A stretch of 64,000 nucleotides of DNA from Lachnospiraceae bacterium (lineage in GTDB: Bacteria; Bacillota; Clostridia; Lachnospirales; Lachnospiraceae), in the NCBI GenBank assembly GCA_017936885.1, contig JAGBEO010000011.1, forward strand, positions 124,001 through 188,000, given 5' to 3'. The number at the start of each line of letters is the position of its first letter. Positions within the stretch are counted from its first letter, which is position 1. The translations under genes were made by a program, and so were the position numbers. Below, one piece after another: positions 8,932 to 18,036 of this stretch. The notes beneath the pieces are model-generated. The model saw only the letters and a list, made by a program, of their open reading frames with translations. It was not told the DNA's origin and ran no database searches.

Positions 8932-10050
8932 ATGCTTACAATTGCAATAGATTTATTATGGCTCCGGCCGAAAAAGGTCGGAGGAACAGAATTTTATATC
9001 AGGAATTTATTGGATGGCTTCTTACAACTTAAGGAGCCTTTTCACCTTTTTTTACTGGTATCGCAGGATAATAAGGAATCGCTGGAACACTATGCGGAGG
9101 ATGAACGGATTACCCTGTTGGAGACAAAAGTGGTATCTGCCAATATTGCAGGAAGAATCCTATGGCAGTTCTTCTGTCAGAACAGATTCCTTCGTAAGCA
9201 TGGAATCCGAAAATGTTTTATTCCGGTATATTGCAGACCTCTATTTAACGGCGGTATCACCTATGTGAATGTAATCCATGATCTGCAGGCGGCGCATTAC
9301 CCGGAGTACCACCCCTTTCATGAGATTGCATATTCCAAGCTTTGCTGGTGGCTGGATATTCATTTTTCGAAACATATTGTGGCAATTTCAGACTGGGTAA
9401 GGGACGATATCATGAAAAGATATCATGTAAAGCCGGAGAAAATAACTACGATCTATAATCCCATTACGGTCAACCAGGACGAGGCAGCTTCTTTTGAACA
9501 ATTGTCAGAAAAGTACAGTATACAGGAAAAAGAGTATTATTATACGGTGGCACAGTTGATTCCTCATAAAAATTTGAATACGCTCATAGAGGTTATGAAT
9601 CAGATCAAGGAGCAAAAGATTGCTTTGCCGCGGAAACTGTTGATCTCTGGTGTGAATGGAGAAAGCCGCAGGAAACTGGAGGAGCAGATTCGCGACAGGG
9701 GTTTGGAGCAGGAAGTGTGTCTGACAGGTTTCGTGGAGAATGACGAGAGAAATGCGCTGTATCAATACAGCAGAGCATTCCTGTTTCCCAGTGTCTTTGA
9801 AGGGTTTGGTATGCCGCCGGTGGAGGCGATGCTTTTTGGAACGATTGTAATTGCAACCGATAAGACTTGTATTCCTGAGGTAACCCAGGGGAAAGCTAAC
9901 TATGTGAAGGACCCTTACGATGTGGAAGAATGGATTCGGGTGATGCGTAATCCGGTGGATCGAATCGGGGAAGTTGATTTTAGTGTGTATGATCAGATGA
10001 AGCTGACAAGGAAGTATTATACTCTGCTGGTAAAAATGTTGGGAGATTAG
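8932..10050 (+). CDS. Glycosyltransferase family 4
   Basis: A GT-B enzyme of about 372 residues. The N-terminal domain begins with AIDLLWLRPKKVGGTEFY, where the glycine-rich loop contacts the acceptor side; VIHDLQAAHYPEYH and VAISDWVRDDI mark the middle, and the C-terminal donor domain has VAQLIPHKNLN, VCLTGFVENDE and the FEGFGMPPVEAM motif (about 290). The similarity is to RfaB/mannosyltransferase-type GT4 enzymes with retaining chemistry; sugar and linkage cannot be read. ATG 8932 is taken as start because it immediately precedes the first beta strand; an in-frame TTG lies two codons earlier. No strong ribosome site is visible. Confidence 0.88.
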   Translation: MLTIAIDLLWLRPKKVGGTEFYIRNLLDGFLQLKEPFHLFLLVSQDNKESLEHYAEDERITLLETKVVSANIAGRILWQFFCQNRFLRKHGIRKCFIPVYCRPLFNGGITYVNVIHDLQAAHYPEYHPFHEIAYSKLCWWLDIHFSKHIVAISDWVRDDIMKRYHVKPEKITTIYNPITVNQDEAASFEQLSEKYSIQEKEYYYTVAQLIPHKNLNTLIEVMNQIKEQKIALPRKLLISGVNGESRRKLEEQIRDRGLEQEVCLTGFVENDERNALYQYSRAFLFPSVFEGFGMPPVEAMLFGTIVIATDKTCIPEVTQGKANYVKDPYDVEEWIRVMRNPVDRIGEVDFSVYDQMKLTRKYYTLLVKMLGD

Positions 10051-10167
10051 GGGTAAGAAGGATTATTCCGGTATGAAGGATCGGTGTTACGCAATTATTT
10101 GTGCCTTGCGCAATGTATGCGGAGCATATATGTAAATTTGCAGGCTTGGCAAGAATGGGGTACTAAT

Positions 10168-11079
10168 GTGGAAAAACTTGCAGTTATTTTAGTGAATTAC
10201 AACGGAAAACAATATAATGAGGCGTGCATCGAGTCTCTTCTGGCTAATCAGACTTCTTTTGAACAGAAGATTATCGTGGTAGATAATGCGTCAAAGGATG
10301 ATTCTATTCGGGTTTTGAAGGAGCGTTACGGAACTGATACGAGGGTAGAGCTGATAGCCTTGGAGGACAACTATGGTTTTTCTTATGCCAATAACGTAGG
10401 AATAAGAAAAGCGATGGCTGAGGGAGCAGATTATGTTTTGCTTCTGAATAATGATACGGAGATTTCAGAGGATATGCTTACGCAGTTAGAAGCGTGTGCC
10501 AAAAGGCATCCTGACAGCATGATTGCACCGAAGATTTATTACAGTGACCACAGGGATGTGATCTGGTCTGCGGGAGGAAAGGTATCGCCTATGATTCGGA
10601 AAGTAAGCCATATCGGCATAGACCAGGTAGACAGAGGGCAGTTTGAAGAAGAGATAGAGATTGGTTTCGCTACGGGATGTGCCTTGCTGATTCCGCGAGG
10701 CGTAATAGAACAGGCGGGGTTGTTAGATGAGGATTTTTTCCTATATTACGAGGATACAGAATACAGCCTTCGTCTCGCAAAGATGGGGATTCCTATTTAT
10801 TTTTGTCCGAAGGCGGTCATGTACCACAAGGTGGGCGCCAGCTCCAAAGGGGCGGACAGTCCCTTATGTGCTTATTATATTGCCCGCAACTGGCTGATAT
10901 GTAATAAGAAGCATCTGAGGGGAAGATATCTTTTGTTCTTAGTTTATTATGTGATAAACAGATCAGTCTGCTGCCTGTTTTGGCTGGCACATGGAAAAGC
11001 TGTGCTGGTGCAAGCTACCTGGCGGGGAATACGGGATTTTCAACAGAGCAGGTATGGCAAATCGAGGTACTATGGATGA
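10168..11079 (+). CDS. Glycosyltransferase family 2 (rhamnosyltransferase-like)
   Basis: A GT-A protein of about 303 residues. AVILVNYNGKQYNEACIESL opens the fold, VVDNASKDDS and NNDTEISEDML (about 93-103, the metal-binding Asp region) follow, and FFLYYEDTEYSLR plus YHKVGASS are the signatures of the WbbL/rhamnosyltransferase-like GT2 subgroup. A hydrophobic segment near the C-terminus (YLLFLVYYVINRSVCCLFWL) suggests membrane association. GTG 10168 is preferred since the first strand starts within four residues and a TGGGG lies just upstream; the frame stays open to GTG 10084, so up to 28 extra residues are possible. Confidence 0.82.
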   Translation: MEKLAVILVNYNGKQYNEACIESLLANQTSFEQKIIVVDNASKDDSIRVLKERYGTDTRVELIALEDNYGFSYANNVGIRKAMAEGADYVLLLNNDTEISEDMLTQLEACAKRHPDSMIAPKIYYSDHRDVIWSAGGKVSPMIRKVSHIGIDQVDRGQFEEEIEIGFATGCALLIPRGVIEQAGLLDEDFFLYYEDTEYSLRLAKMGIPIYFCPKAVMYHKVGASSKGADSPLCAYYIARNWLICNKKHLRGRYLLFLVYYVINRSVCCLFWLAHGKAVLVQATWRGIRDFQQSRYGKSRYYG

Positions 11080-11101
11080 GGGAAAGGTTTGGGCATTGTA
11101 A

Positions 11102-12556
11102 GTGTTATTTAATAGTATAGAGTATTTGATCTTTTTTCCGTTGGTGGTGTTGATATATTATGTGATACCTAAGAAATACAGATATATATGGCTGTTATTG
11201 GCGAGTTATTATTTTTATATGTGCTGGAGTCCGGAGTATGCCATATTAATCGCGCTCTCCACTGTTATTACATATTTGAGTGGTCTAGGTCTTGATAAGG
11301 CAAAAATACCCGGAGGGTATAGGGCAACATTAGCCAAAATGATAGTAATACTGAGCTGTGTGAGCAATCTATCTATTTTATTTTTTTATAAGTATTTCCA
11401 GTGGATGATAGATAACATAAACAACATATTTCATAGTTCTTTGTCTATTCCTTTCAGCATTCTCTTACCGGTTGGAATATCTTTTTATACGTTCCAGGCA
11501 TTAAGTTACACAATAGATGTGTATAGAGGGGAAATAGAGGCAGAAAAAAATATAATTCGGTATGCATTGTTTGTATCCTTTTTCCCTCAGCTTGTGGCGG
11601 GACCTATTGAACGATCGGCTAACTTGCTTACCCAGATAGATGAAATACATGAAAAAAGGTTTGACTACCAGAATGTGCGAAGCGGGTTATGCCTGATGAT
11701 ATATGGTATGTTTTTGAAGCTTGTTATTTCCGATAGAGCTGCCATCTATGTGGATAATGTTTTCGATCATTACAGCCAGTGTGGATTTTTAGAGCTGGCT
11801 TTAGCAGCTGTTATGTTTGCAATTCAGATATTGTGTGATTTTAATGGTTATAGTACGATTGCCAAGGGAAGTGCTAAAGTTTTAAATATAGATCTCATGG
11901 ACAATTTTAAACAGCCTTATCTCGCGACGTCTATTAAACAGTTTTGGAGAAGATGGCATATCTCTCTGACATCATGGTTTACGGATTATCTTTATAAACC
12001 GCTTGGAGGAAGCAGAAAAGGAATTATGCGTAAAATGCTGAATACCATGATCGTATTCGGAGTGAGTGGATTATGGCATGGTGCCAGTTGGCATTATGTT
12101 GCGTGGGGCATCTTACATGGGATTTTTCAGAATATAGGAACAGTTTTTGATAGGTTTTGCAATAAAAATCAGGTTAGAGAAATGACGATTTTGGGAAAAA
12201 TTGCTCGGATTGTAATAACCTTTATGATTACAGATATTGCATGGGTATTTTTCAGGGCTGAGTCATGCAGTCAAGCGATAGGATTTTTTAGACAAATGTT
12301 TATTTCTTTCAGGGAACAATCATTGCTGGAATTTGGTCTTCGAATACATGATTGGGTGATATTAGGGATGGCGGTGGCGCTTCTTCTGATTGTGGATATT
12401 ATGCATGAAAACGGCATAAGATTTCGGGAAAAGATATTTGCCATGCCTATTTATTTTAGATGGAGCGTTTATATGCTTGCTGTTTGGGGAGTCTTAATAT
12501 TTGGCATATACGGAGTAGAATATGATGCAAGTCAATTTATTTATTTCCAATTTTAG
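11102..12556 (+). CDS. MBOAT family O-acyltransferase (AlgI/DltB-like)
   Basis: A 484-residue polytopic protein starting with MLFNSIEYLIFFP, the standard beginning of AlgI/PatA-like enzymes (the start codon is GTG). Conserved MBOAT signatures are LLPVGISFYTFQALSY, FVSFFPQLVAGPI, IKQFWRRWHISLTSWFTDYL (about 279-298) and SGLWHGASWHYVAWG (about 321-335), where the His of LWHGA is the catalytic base. These enzymes move acyl groups, usually acetyl, to the outer side of the membrane. The next gene, overlapping by 35 bases, encodes an SGNH protein, the normal partner that transfers the acyl group onto a glycan. Base composition is more A/T-rich than in the genes to the left. Confidence 0.93.
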   Translation: MLFNSIEYLIFFPLVVLIYYVIPKKYRYIWLLLASYYFYMCWSPEYAILIALSTVITYLSGLGLDKAKIPGGYRATLAKMIVILSCVSNLSILFFYKYFQWMIDNINNIFHSSLSIPFSILLPVGISFYTFQALSYTIDVYRGEIEAEKNIIRYALFVSFFPQLVAGPIERSANLLTQIDEIHEKRFDYQNVRSGLCLMIYGMFLKLVISDRAAIYVDNVFDHYSQCGFLELALAAVMFAIQILCDFNGYSTIAKGSAKVLNIDLMDNFKQPYLATSIKQFWRRWHISLTSWFTDYLYKPLGGSRKGIMRKMLNTMIVFGVSGLWHGASWHYVAWGILHGIFQNIGTVFDRFCNKNQVREMTILGKIARIVITFMITDIAWVFFRAESCSQAIGFFRQMFISFREQSLLEFGLRIHDWVILGMAVALLLIVDIMHENGIRFREKIFAMPIYFRWSVYMLAVWGVLIFGIYGVEYDASQFIYFQF

Positions 12557-13880
12557 AAAATATAAAGATACTATTATATTTGCTGGCTTGGCAGTCTTAT
12601 TTGTGATTTTATTTGGAGCCACTAACCGACTGTTTTCTTATTTTGCTATGGATGATGTTTCTTCTTATACAAGAATCACTATGCATGAATTATATGGACA
12701 GGATGAAAATATTGATATTTTGTTTTTGGGGTCATCTCATTGTTATAGAGCGCTGAATCCTGAAATTACGGATTCGATATTTGAAGAAAATACTTTTAAT
12801 GGCGGTACATCCGCCCAGTGTTTAGACGGAAGTTATGCTATACTGGTGGAAGCGGATAAAAAGAATGATTTGAAAACGGTATATTTAGAAATGTATTATG
12901 GAGTGCAGGGTAACGAATATAAAAAGAGAACCGAAATGACATCCACTTATGCTATCAGTGATTATATGCGGCCATCTGTCAATAAATTTTGTTATCTCAT
13001 TAATGCAAGTGATAAAGAATATTGGATGAATGGATTTATGCCCGCAGTCAGAAACAGAAATCAGTTGATGGAGAAAGGTTACTTAAAAGATATCTTGATG
13101 AAGAAGAGCCAGGCTTCTTATAAAAATTATGAATATCCGGCAAAAAATAACGAAAGATATCAGGGAAAGGGATATGTTGCGCGTTACTTTTCTATTGAAA
13201 ATAACGGATTCAGTCATGAAGGAGGATGGACTGGTATTTCGGAACAGAAATTCACCAATGATGATATAAAGTCTATTAAAAATATTATAGATTATTGCGA
13301 GAAACATCAGATTGAACTTGTATTATTTGTTTCACCAATGCCTGATTACTTACTTACGGGAACCGGAAACTACGATAATTACATTAATCAGGTTGAAAAG
13401 ATTGCGGATGAGCATGGAATAAAATATTATGATTTCAATCTGCTCAAAGAACAATATTTTCCGAACCAAAGTACTTATTTTGCAGATACCGATCATTTGA
13501 ATGTTTATGGTGCGAAGAAATTCAGCGAGTTGTTCGCAATGTTTTTTACAGGGAAATTATCGAAAGAAGAGATGTTTTATGCTAGCTATGAAGAAAAAAT
13601 GAAAAATACACCTGCACAGGTCTATGGAATTGTTTATGATATAGAAGAGAGTGAGGAAGAAAAGGAAATCAGTATCATACCTATATGCAATAAAAATCCT
13701 GATATTTATTGTACAATTTATAAAAAGGCATACAATTCAGAAAAATATACAGAAATAGAGACGTTAACAGTATTACAGAATGTTACTGTACCTGTAGATG
13801 AGAAAGGAGAACTTTGTATATATTTCTATAGTGACCCTCGTGGAGAAAATATGACAAATGAAATTCATATCAACTATTAA
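12522..13880 (+). CDS. SGNH-hydrolase-like membrane-anchored acyltransferase partner (AlgX/DltD-like)
   Basis: A protein of about 452 residues with a single N-terminal membrane anchor (about 19-38), so the domain lies outside the cell. The SGNH catalytic blocks are LFLGSSHCYRAL (Ser in GSSH, about residue 67) and DTDHLNVYGAKKF (about 321-333, catalytic Asp and His). FNGGTSAQ and VLFVSPMPDY fit the Gly and Asn/Pro blocks. About 100 C-terminal residues form an additional beta-rich domain without a recognised family. CGGAG (12511-12515) suits both ATG 12522 and ATG 12525. The 35-base overlap with the MBOAT gene indicates that the two proteins act together in O-acylation of a surface polymer. Confidence 0.85.
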   Translation: MMQVNLFISNFRKYKDTIIFAGLAVLFVILFGATNRLFSYFAMDDVSSYTRITMHELYGQDENIDILFLGSSHCYRALNPEITDSIFEENTFNGGTSAQCLDGSYAILVEADKKNDLKTVYLEMYYGVQGNEYKKRTEMTSTYAISDYMRPSVNKFCYLINASDKEYWMNGFMPAVRNRNQLMEKGYLKDILMKKSQASYKNYEYPAKNNERYQGKGYVARYFSIENNGFSHEGGWTGISEQKFTNDDIKSIKNIIDYCEKHQIELVLFVSPMPDYLLTGTGNYDNYINQVEKIADEHGIKYYDFNLLKEQYFPNQSTYFADTDHLNVYGAKKFSELFAMFFTGKLSKEEMFYASYEEKMKNTPAQVYGIVYDIEESEEEKEISIIPICNKNPDIYCTIYKKAYNSEKYTEIETLTVLQNVTVPVDEKGELCIYFYSDPRGENMTNEIHINY

Positions 13881-13925
13881 ACGAGCAGAGTGTTGCGTTT
13901 GCATTGACAAAGGGAGTGTGCTATT

Positions 13926-15032
13926 ATGAAAAAAGGTTATTATATCCATTTCCAGGGGCGGGAGTCTATTGGAGTCAGTAAGAAGATTGACATGCAGTTA
14001 GAGGAATTTGAGAAGTTCTTTGATATGCAGGAATTAGAAATTAAAACACCTGTCAGATCTTTACCGGAGCGGGTTCTGGGACTGTTTCCTACGATGTCAA
14101 TCAAGAGAGATTATGAAGAGGCTCTTAAGCAGTTAGATCATCCTGATTTTCTCTATATCAGGAGAACAGTTGCTGATCGGGCATATTTGCGTTTTTGGAA
14201 GAAAGTTAAAGAAAGATATCCTGACTGCAAGATTATTATAGAGATATTTTCCTATCCTTATGACAAGGATGATTTCGGGAAATGGAATGCATGGCCGTTT
14301 TATCTGAAAGAGCTGATCTATCGTCCGAAATTAAAACGGTACGTGGATCGGTTTGTAACTTATACAGAGGATGAAGAAATCTTCGGGATTCCTACGATAC
14401 GGTCTGTCAATGGCATTCATGTGGACCGCGTGAAACAGATAGCGGGGCATTTTACAGACAATCAGATTAATCTGATCGCAGTGGCATTTATGCAGAGACA
14501 CCACGGCTATGAGCGTATCATAGAGGGGCTGCATCAGTATTATAGTGAAAATCCGCAGCCGGAGTATCAGGTCAATATGCATCTGGTGGGCGATGGCCCT
14601 GAGAAGCCGTTTTATCAGGAATTGGTACAGAAATACAGGCTTGAGAATTTTGTGAAATTCTATCCGACCATGTCAGGACAGGAGTTGGATGCATTATACG
14701 ACAGTTGTGATATCGCGCTTGCTTCTTTTGGAATGTATAAGGCAGGATTTCATGGCAAGATGAGTGCTTTAAAGACAAGGGAATGTCTGGCGAAGGGGAT
14801 GCCTATGCTTACCGGGTGTCCAATTGATGTATTGGATGATACGTACCCTTATGCGAAACTTTTTCCCAACAACGGAAGCGTGGTTGACACGGATGAGATT
14901 GTTGCCTTTTATAAGAAAATTCGGGGTATGACGGCGGACAAGCAGGAAATGGCTGACCGTATCAGACAGTTTGCGGCTGAGCATGTCAGTATGGAAGCTG
15001 CCATGAAGCCGATTATTGAGTATATAGTGTGA
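13926..15032 (+). CDS. Glycosyltransferase, GT-B fold (GT4-like)
   Basis: A 368-residue protein. The N-terminal half starts with GYYIHFQGRESIGVSKKID, a glycine loop after the first strand. The C-terminal half contains LHLVGDGPEKPFY, VKFYPTMSGQELDALYDSCDIAL, and KTRECLAKGMPML, which replaces the usual ExxxxG motif of GT4 enzymes. No membrane segment is visible. GGGAG nine bases before the ATG supports the start. It sits directly before the diacetamido-uronic acid genes and could transfer one of the sugars they make, but that is an inference from position. Confidence 0.75.
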   Translation: MKKGYYIHFQGRESIGVSKKIDMQLEEFEKFFDMQELEIKTPVRSLPERVLGLFPTMSIKRDYEEALKQLDHPDFLYIRRTVADRAYLRFWKKVKERYPDCKIIIEIFSYPYDKDDFGKWNAWPFYLKELIYRPKLKRYVDRFVTYTEDEEIFGIPTIRSVNGIHVDRVKQIAGHFTDNQINLIAVAFMQRHHGYERIIEGLHQYYSENPQPEYQVNMHLVGDGPEKPFYQELVQKYRLENFVKFYPTMSGQELDALYDSCDIALASFGMYKAGFHGKMSALKTRECLAKGMPMLTGCPIDVLDDTYPYAKLFPNNGSVVDTDEIVAFYKKIRGMTADKQEMADRIRQFAAEHVSMEAAMKPIIEYIV

Positions 15033-15102
15033 GAAGACTTTTACGTTTGCAGAACAGATATGGTTCTGGGGACAAGGAAGCGCAGGAAAGGCATAGAATA
15101 TA

Positions 15103-16173
15103 ATGATTACACATATTGTGGGCAACCGCCCCCAGTTTATTAAATTAGCACCGTTGTACCGTGCCCTTAACCAGGCAGGCTGTGTGCAGAATATTATCCA
15201 TAGCGGACAGCATTATGATGAGAATATGTCAGATGTATTTTTTCAGGAATTAGGCATACCGAACCCTTATGTGAATCTGATGGCAGGCGGTGGCAGCCAT
15301 GCACAGATGACGGCTAAGGCAATGCTGGGTCTGGAAGAAGAACTGTTAGATAAAAAGCCGAGTCTTGTAATTCTCTATGGTGATACGAATACTACGTTAG
15401 CCGGTGCTGTTGTGGCATCTAAACTGTGTATTCCGATTGCGCATGTGGAAGCAGGCCCAAGAGTGCATTGCAAGGCGAATCCTGAAGAATGCAACCGGAT
15501 TGCCACAGATCATCTGTCTGATATTCTTTTCTGTCCGGATCAGATATCCATGCAGAATCTGCAAAAGGAAGGATTAGGTGATCGGGCATATATGACGGGT
15601 GACATCATGTATGATACCTATCTGTCGATTGCGGAGAAAACCGCACAGGATGCATCACAGGAAGAAATTATCGTGATGACCTGGCACAGACAGGAAAACA
15701 CTTCCGGTAAAGAGCGGATGGAGAGTATTTTAAATCTGGTACAGCAATTGGGTGATAAGGTAGTCTGCCCGCTGCATCCCCGTACCAGAAAGTGTCTGAC
15801 GGAATACGGATTGATGGAGAAAGCAGAAGCGATTCCTAATTTTGAGATCATAGATCCGGTGGGGTATATGGATATGGTTGCACTGATGCAGAGAGCGAAG
15901 CTGATCCTGACGGATTCAGGCGGCGTGTCCAAAGAGTCTTCTTATGCGGGAGCTAAATGCCTGTTTATGCTTGACTTGGATGTATGGGAAGATCTGGTGC
16001 GGGATGACTGGATTCATAAGGTTGATCCGCAGGATCAGACAAGGGTAGAAGAGGCGCTTGCGTTTGCAAGACGGGCGAAACACGTACCGCAGGCAGACAG
16101 ACCGAAGTATTATGGAGACGGTCACGCGGCAGCTAAGATGGTGCAGGCATTGCAGGAGAAAAATTTAATTTAG
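15103..16173 (+). CDS. UDP-HexNAc 2-epimerase, WbpI/WlbD-like
   Basis: A 356-residue member of the non-hydrolysing UDP-GlcNAc 2-epimerase family: GNRPQFIKLAPL at the N-terminus, IIHSGQHYDENMSD, LYGDTNTTLAGA, HVEAGPR (about 115-121), NRIATDHLSD and DSGGVSKES (about 270-278). The variant HVEAGPR and the surrounding context with WlbA, WlbB and WlbC homologues point to WbpI/WlbD, which converts UDP-2,3-diacetamido-glucuronic acid to the manno form, rather than housekeeping WecB. The substrate is inferred from context. The start follows AGGAAAGG by about 12 bases. Confidence 0.85.
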   Translation: MITHIVGNRPQFIKLAPLYRALNQAGCVQNIIHSGQHYDENMSDVFFQELGIPNPYVNLMAGGGSHAQMTAKAMLGLEEELLDKKPSLVILYGDTNTTLAGAVVASKLCIPIAHVEAGPRVHCKANPEECNRIATDHLSDILFCPDQISMQNLQKEGLGDRAYMTGDIMYDTYLSIAEKTAQDASQEEIIVMTWHRQENTSGKERMESILNLVQQLGDKVVCPLHPRTRKCLTEYGLMEKAEAIPNFEIIDPVGYMDMVALMQRAKLILTDSGGVSKESSYAGAKCLFMLDLDVWEDLVRDDWIHKVDPQDQTRVEEALAFARRAKHVPQADRPKYYGDGHAAAKMVQALQEKNLI

Positions 16174-16181
16174 TAAATATA

Positions 16182-16283
16182 ATGATGCCGATCAGACAAG
16201 AAACACTTTCTGCAGAAAGCAGGAAAGTGATTGGAAATAAGACAGATACAGCGGCGGAAATGAGAAAACGCATGACTGCATGA
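16182..16283 (+). other. Intergenic segment with a 33-codon open frame and a hairpin
   Basis: Between the epimerase and dehydrogenase genes an ATG frame of 33 codons (MMPIRQETLSAESRKVIG...) runs 16182-16283. It lacks a ribosome binding site and any recognisable family, so it may be chance. Inside it a stem-loop pairs CACTTTC-TGC (16204-16213) with GCA-G-GAAAGTG (16219-16229), with one bulged G and an AGAAA loop; no U-tract follows, so it is not a typical terminator. It could be an RNA processing or stability element in the operon message. Confidence 0.25.
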
Positions 16284-16307
16284 AATCAAGGAAAGAGTGA
16301 AAAACAT

Positions 16308-17381
16308 ATGAAATATGCACTAATCGGATGTGGAAGAATTTCACCGAATCATATCGTAGCGGCACAGAAAAATAATTTGGAGATCGTAGCGATCTGTGAC
16401 TTGGAACAGCATAATATGAGAGACAAGGTAGTAAAGTTCAGACTTCCGTCTACGGTCAAATGCTACACGGATTATAAAGAAATGCTGATCAATGAAAAGC
16501 CGGAGCTTGTTGCTATAGCAACGGAAAGTGGAAAGCATGCGCAGATAGCCGTTGACTGTATGACGATCGGACATGCCAATCTCATCATTGAGAAGCCAAT
16601 TGCGCTGTCTCTGGCGGATGCGGACCGGATTATCGAAACGGCGACAAAAGAGAATTTGAAAGTTTGCGCCTGTCATCAGAACCGTTTTAACAAGTCAATT
16701 CAAAAGATCCGGGAAGCGGTTGAGATGGAACGCTTCGGCAGAATGTTCCATGGTACGGCGCATATCAGATGGGCGAGAGATTATGAATATTATTCCAGGG
16801 CCAAATGGCGCGGCACATGGGAGCAGGACGGCGGTGCACTGATGAATCAGTGTATTCATAATATAGACCTGCTGCGCTGGATGATGGGAGACGAAATAGA
16901 CTGTGTCGTAGGCATGACTGACAGGCTGAAACACAATTATATAGAAGCAGAAGATTTAGGCATTGCCCTGATTAAATTTAAGAATGGCGCCTATGGCATT
17001 ATAGAAGGAACAACCAATGTGTACCCGTCCAATTTGGAAGAGACATTGTATCTGTTTGGGGAAAAAGGAACGGTGAAAGCGGGCGGCAGTTCCGTCAATG
17101 TCATAGAGGAGTGGCGGTTTGCAGATGTGCTGGATGATCCTGAGGAGGTTAAAGCGCAGTTCCATGAGAATCCCCCTAATGTGTACGGCTATGGACATAC
17201 ACCGCTGTATGCCGATGTGATTGAAGCGATTGAGAATGACAGAGCACCTTATGTGGATGCGGAAGCGGGCAAGAGAGCTTTGGAGTTAGTGCTTGCGATT
17301 TATCAGTCTGCGGCAACAGGGGAAGTAGTGAAGCTGCCTATGGATAGCTGTGCAACGACAGATTTTAAAGGCAGATTCTAG
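16308..17381 (+). CDS. UDP-N-acetylglucosaminuronate 3-dehydrogenase-like oxidoreductase (WlbA/WbpB family)
   Basis: A 357-residue Gfo/Idh/MocA protein. The Rossmann start ALIGCGRISPNHIVAA (3-18) binds NAD; EKPIALSLADAD (about 96-107) holds the conserved Glu-Lys-Pro; HQNRFNKSI and RGTWEQDGGALMNQCIHNIDLLRW (about 165-188) carry the catalytic region with His in CIHNIDL. These match WlbA/WbpB, which oxidises C3 of UDP-GlcNAcA before transamination. The WlbB- and WlbC-like genes follow at once, and the epimerase precedes it. The UDP-GlcNAc 6-dehydrogenase that supplies the substrate was not found in the window. Confidence 0.88.
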   Translation: MKYALIGCGRISPNHIVAAQKNNLEIVAICDLEQHNMRDKVVKFRLPSTVKCYTDYKEMLINEKPELVAIATESGKHAQIAVDCMTIGHANLIIEKPIALSLADADRIIETATKENLKVCACHQNRFNKSIQKIREAVEMERFGRMFHGTAHIRWARDYEYYSRAKWRGTWEQDGGALMNQCIHNIDLLRWMMGDEIDCVVGMTDRLKHNYIEAEDLGIALIKFKNGAYGIIEGTTNVYPSNLEETLYLFGEKGTVKAGGSSVNVIEEWRFADVLDDPEEVKAQFHENPPNVYGYGHTPLYADVIEAIENDRAPYVDAEAGKRALELVLAIYQSAATGEVVKLPMDSCATTDFKGRF

Positions 17382-17400
17382 GAAAGGCATGGTGTTTGAT

Positions 17401-17955
17401 ATGTCTTATTTTGTACATGAGAGCAGTTATATAGACGATGATGTAATAATAGGAGACGGTACTAAAATATGGCATTTCTGTCATGTACAGTCCGAAGCGG
17501 TGATAGGCAAAGATTGTTCCCTTGGGCAGAATGTTAATATTTCTAATCGGGTTGTGATCGGGGACCGGGTCAAGATTCAAAACAATGTATCCGTATATGA
17601 AGGCGTTGAATTAGAAGACGGCGTATTCTGTGGTCCATCCTGTGTTTTTACCAATGATCTGACTCCGAGAGCGGAATTCCCCAAGGGGCATGAAAATTAT
17701 AAAAAAACTATTATCAGACGCGGAGCAAGCATCGGTGCCAATGCTACTGTGGTGTGCGGACATGAAGTGGGAGAATATGCCATGATAGCGGCAGGCGCGG
17801 TCGTGACAAAGAATGTCCCTCCCCATGCGCTGATGGCAGGGATACCGGCTGCAAGGATCGGCTGGGTATGCAAGTGTGGCAGCGTATTAACTGAGGAATT
17901 GAAATGCCCGATATGCGGACTAAATTATGAGGGCAAAGTTTGTAATAAAGAATAA
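17401..17955 (+). CDS. UDP-3-amino-uronate N-acetyltransferase (WlbB/WbpD-like) with C-terminal zinc ribbon
   Basis: A hexapeptide-repeat acetyltransferase of 184 residues. It begins SYFVHESSYIDDDVIIGDGTKIWHF, nearly the family consensus, and continues with LGQNVNISN, IQNNVSVYEGVELEDGVFCGPSC and FTNDLTPRAEFP, all typical for WlbB/WbpD, which acetylates the 3-amino group of UDP-2-acetamido-3-amino-glucuronate with acetyl-CoA. The last 30 residues add a four-Cys zinc-ribbon-like tail (CKCG...CPICG, about 157-175). ATG 17401 fits the family start; AGGAAAGG (17380-17387) overlaps the end of the previous gene. Confidence 0.9.
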   Translation: MSYFVHESSYIDDDVIIGDGTKIWHFCHVQSEAVIGKDCSLGQNVNISNRVVIGDRVKIQNNVSVYEGVELEDGVFCGPSCVFTNDLTPRAEFPKGHENYKKTIIRRGASIGANATVVCGHEVGEYAMIAAGAVVTKNVPPHALMAGIPAARIGWVCKCGSVLTEELKCPICGLNYEGKVCNKE

Positions 17956-18036
17956 GAAGAGTAATTACAGAGTCGTATTTTGCGGGAGAGAAGTGAGCGA
18001 TACGATGATGTGGTAATAGGGAGACAGTATCGGGAT

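Noticed and set aside
13904-13909. Perfect TTGACA before the glycosyltransferase at 13926
   Set aside because: The position for a -10 box falls in the coding start and reads TGAAAA; there is no usable promoter.
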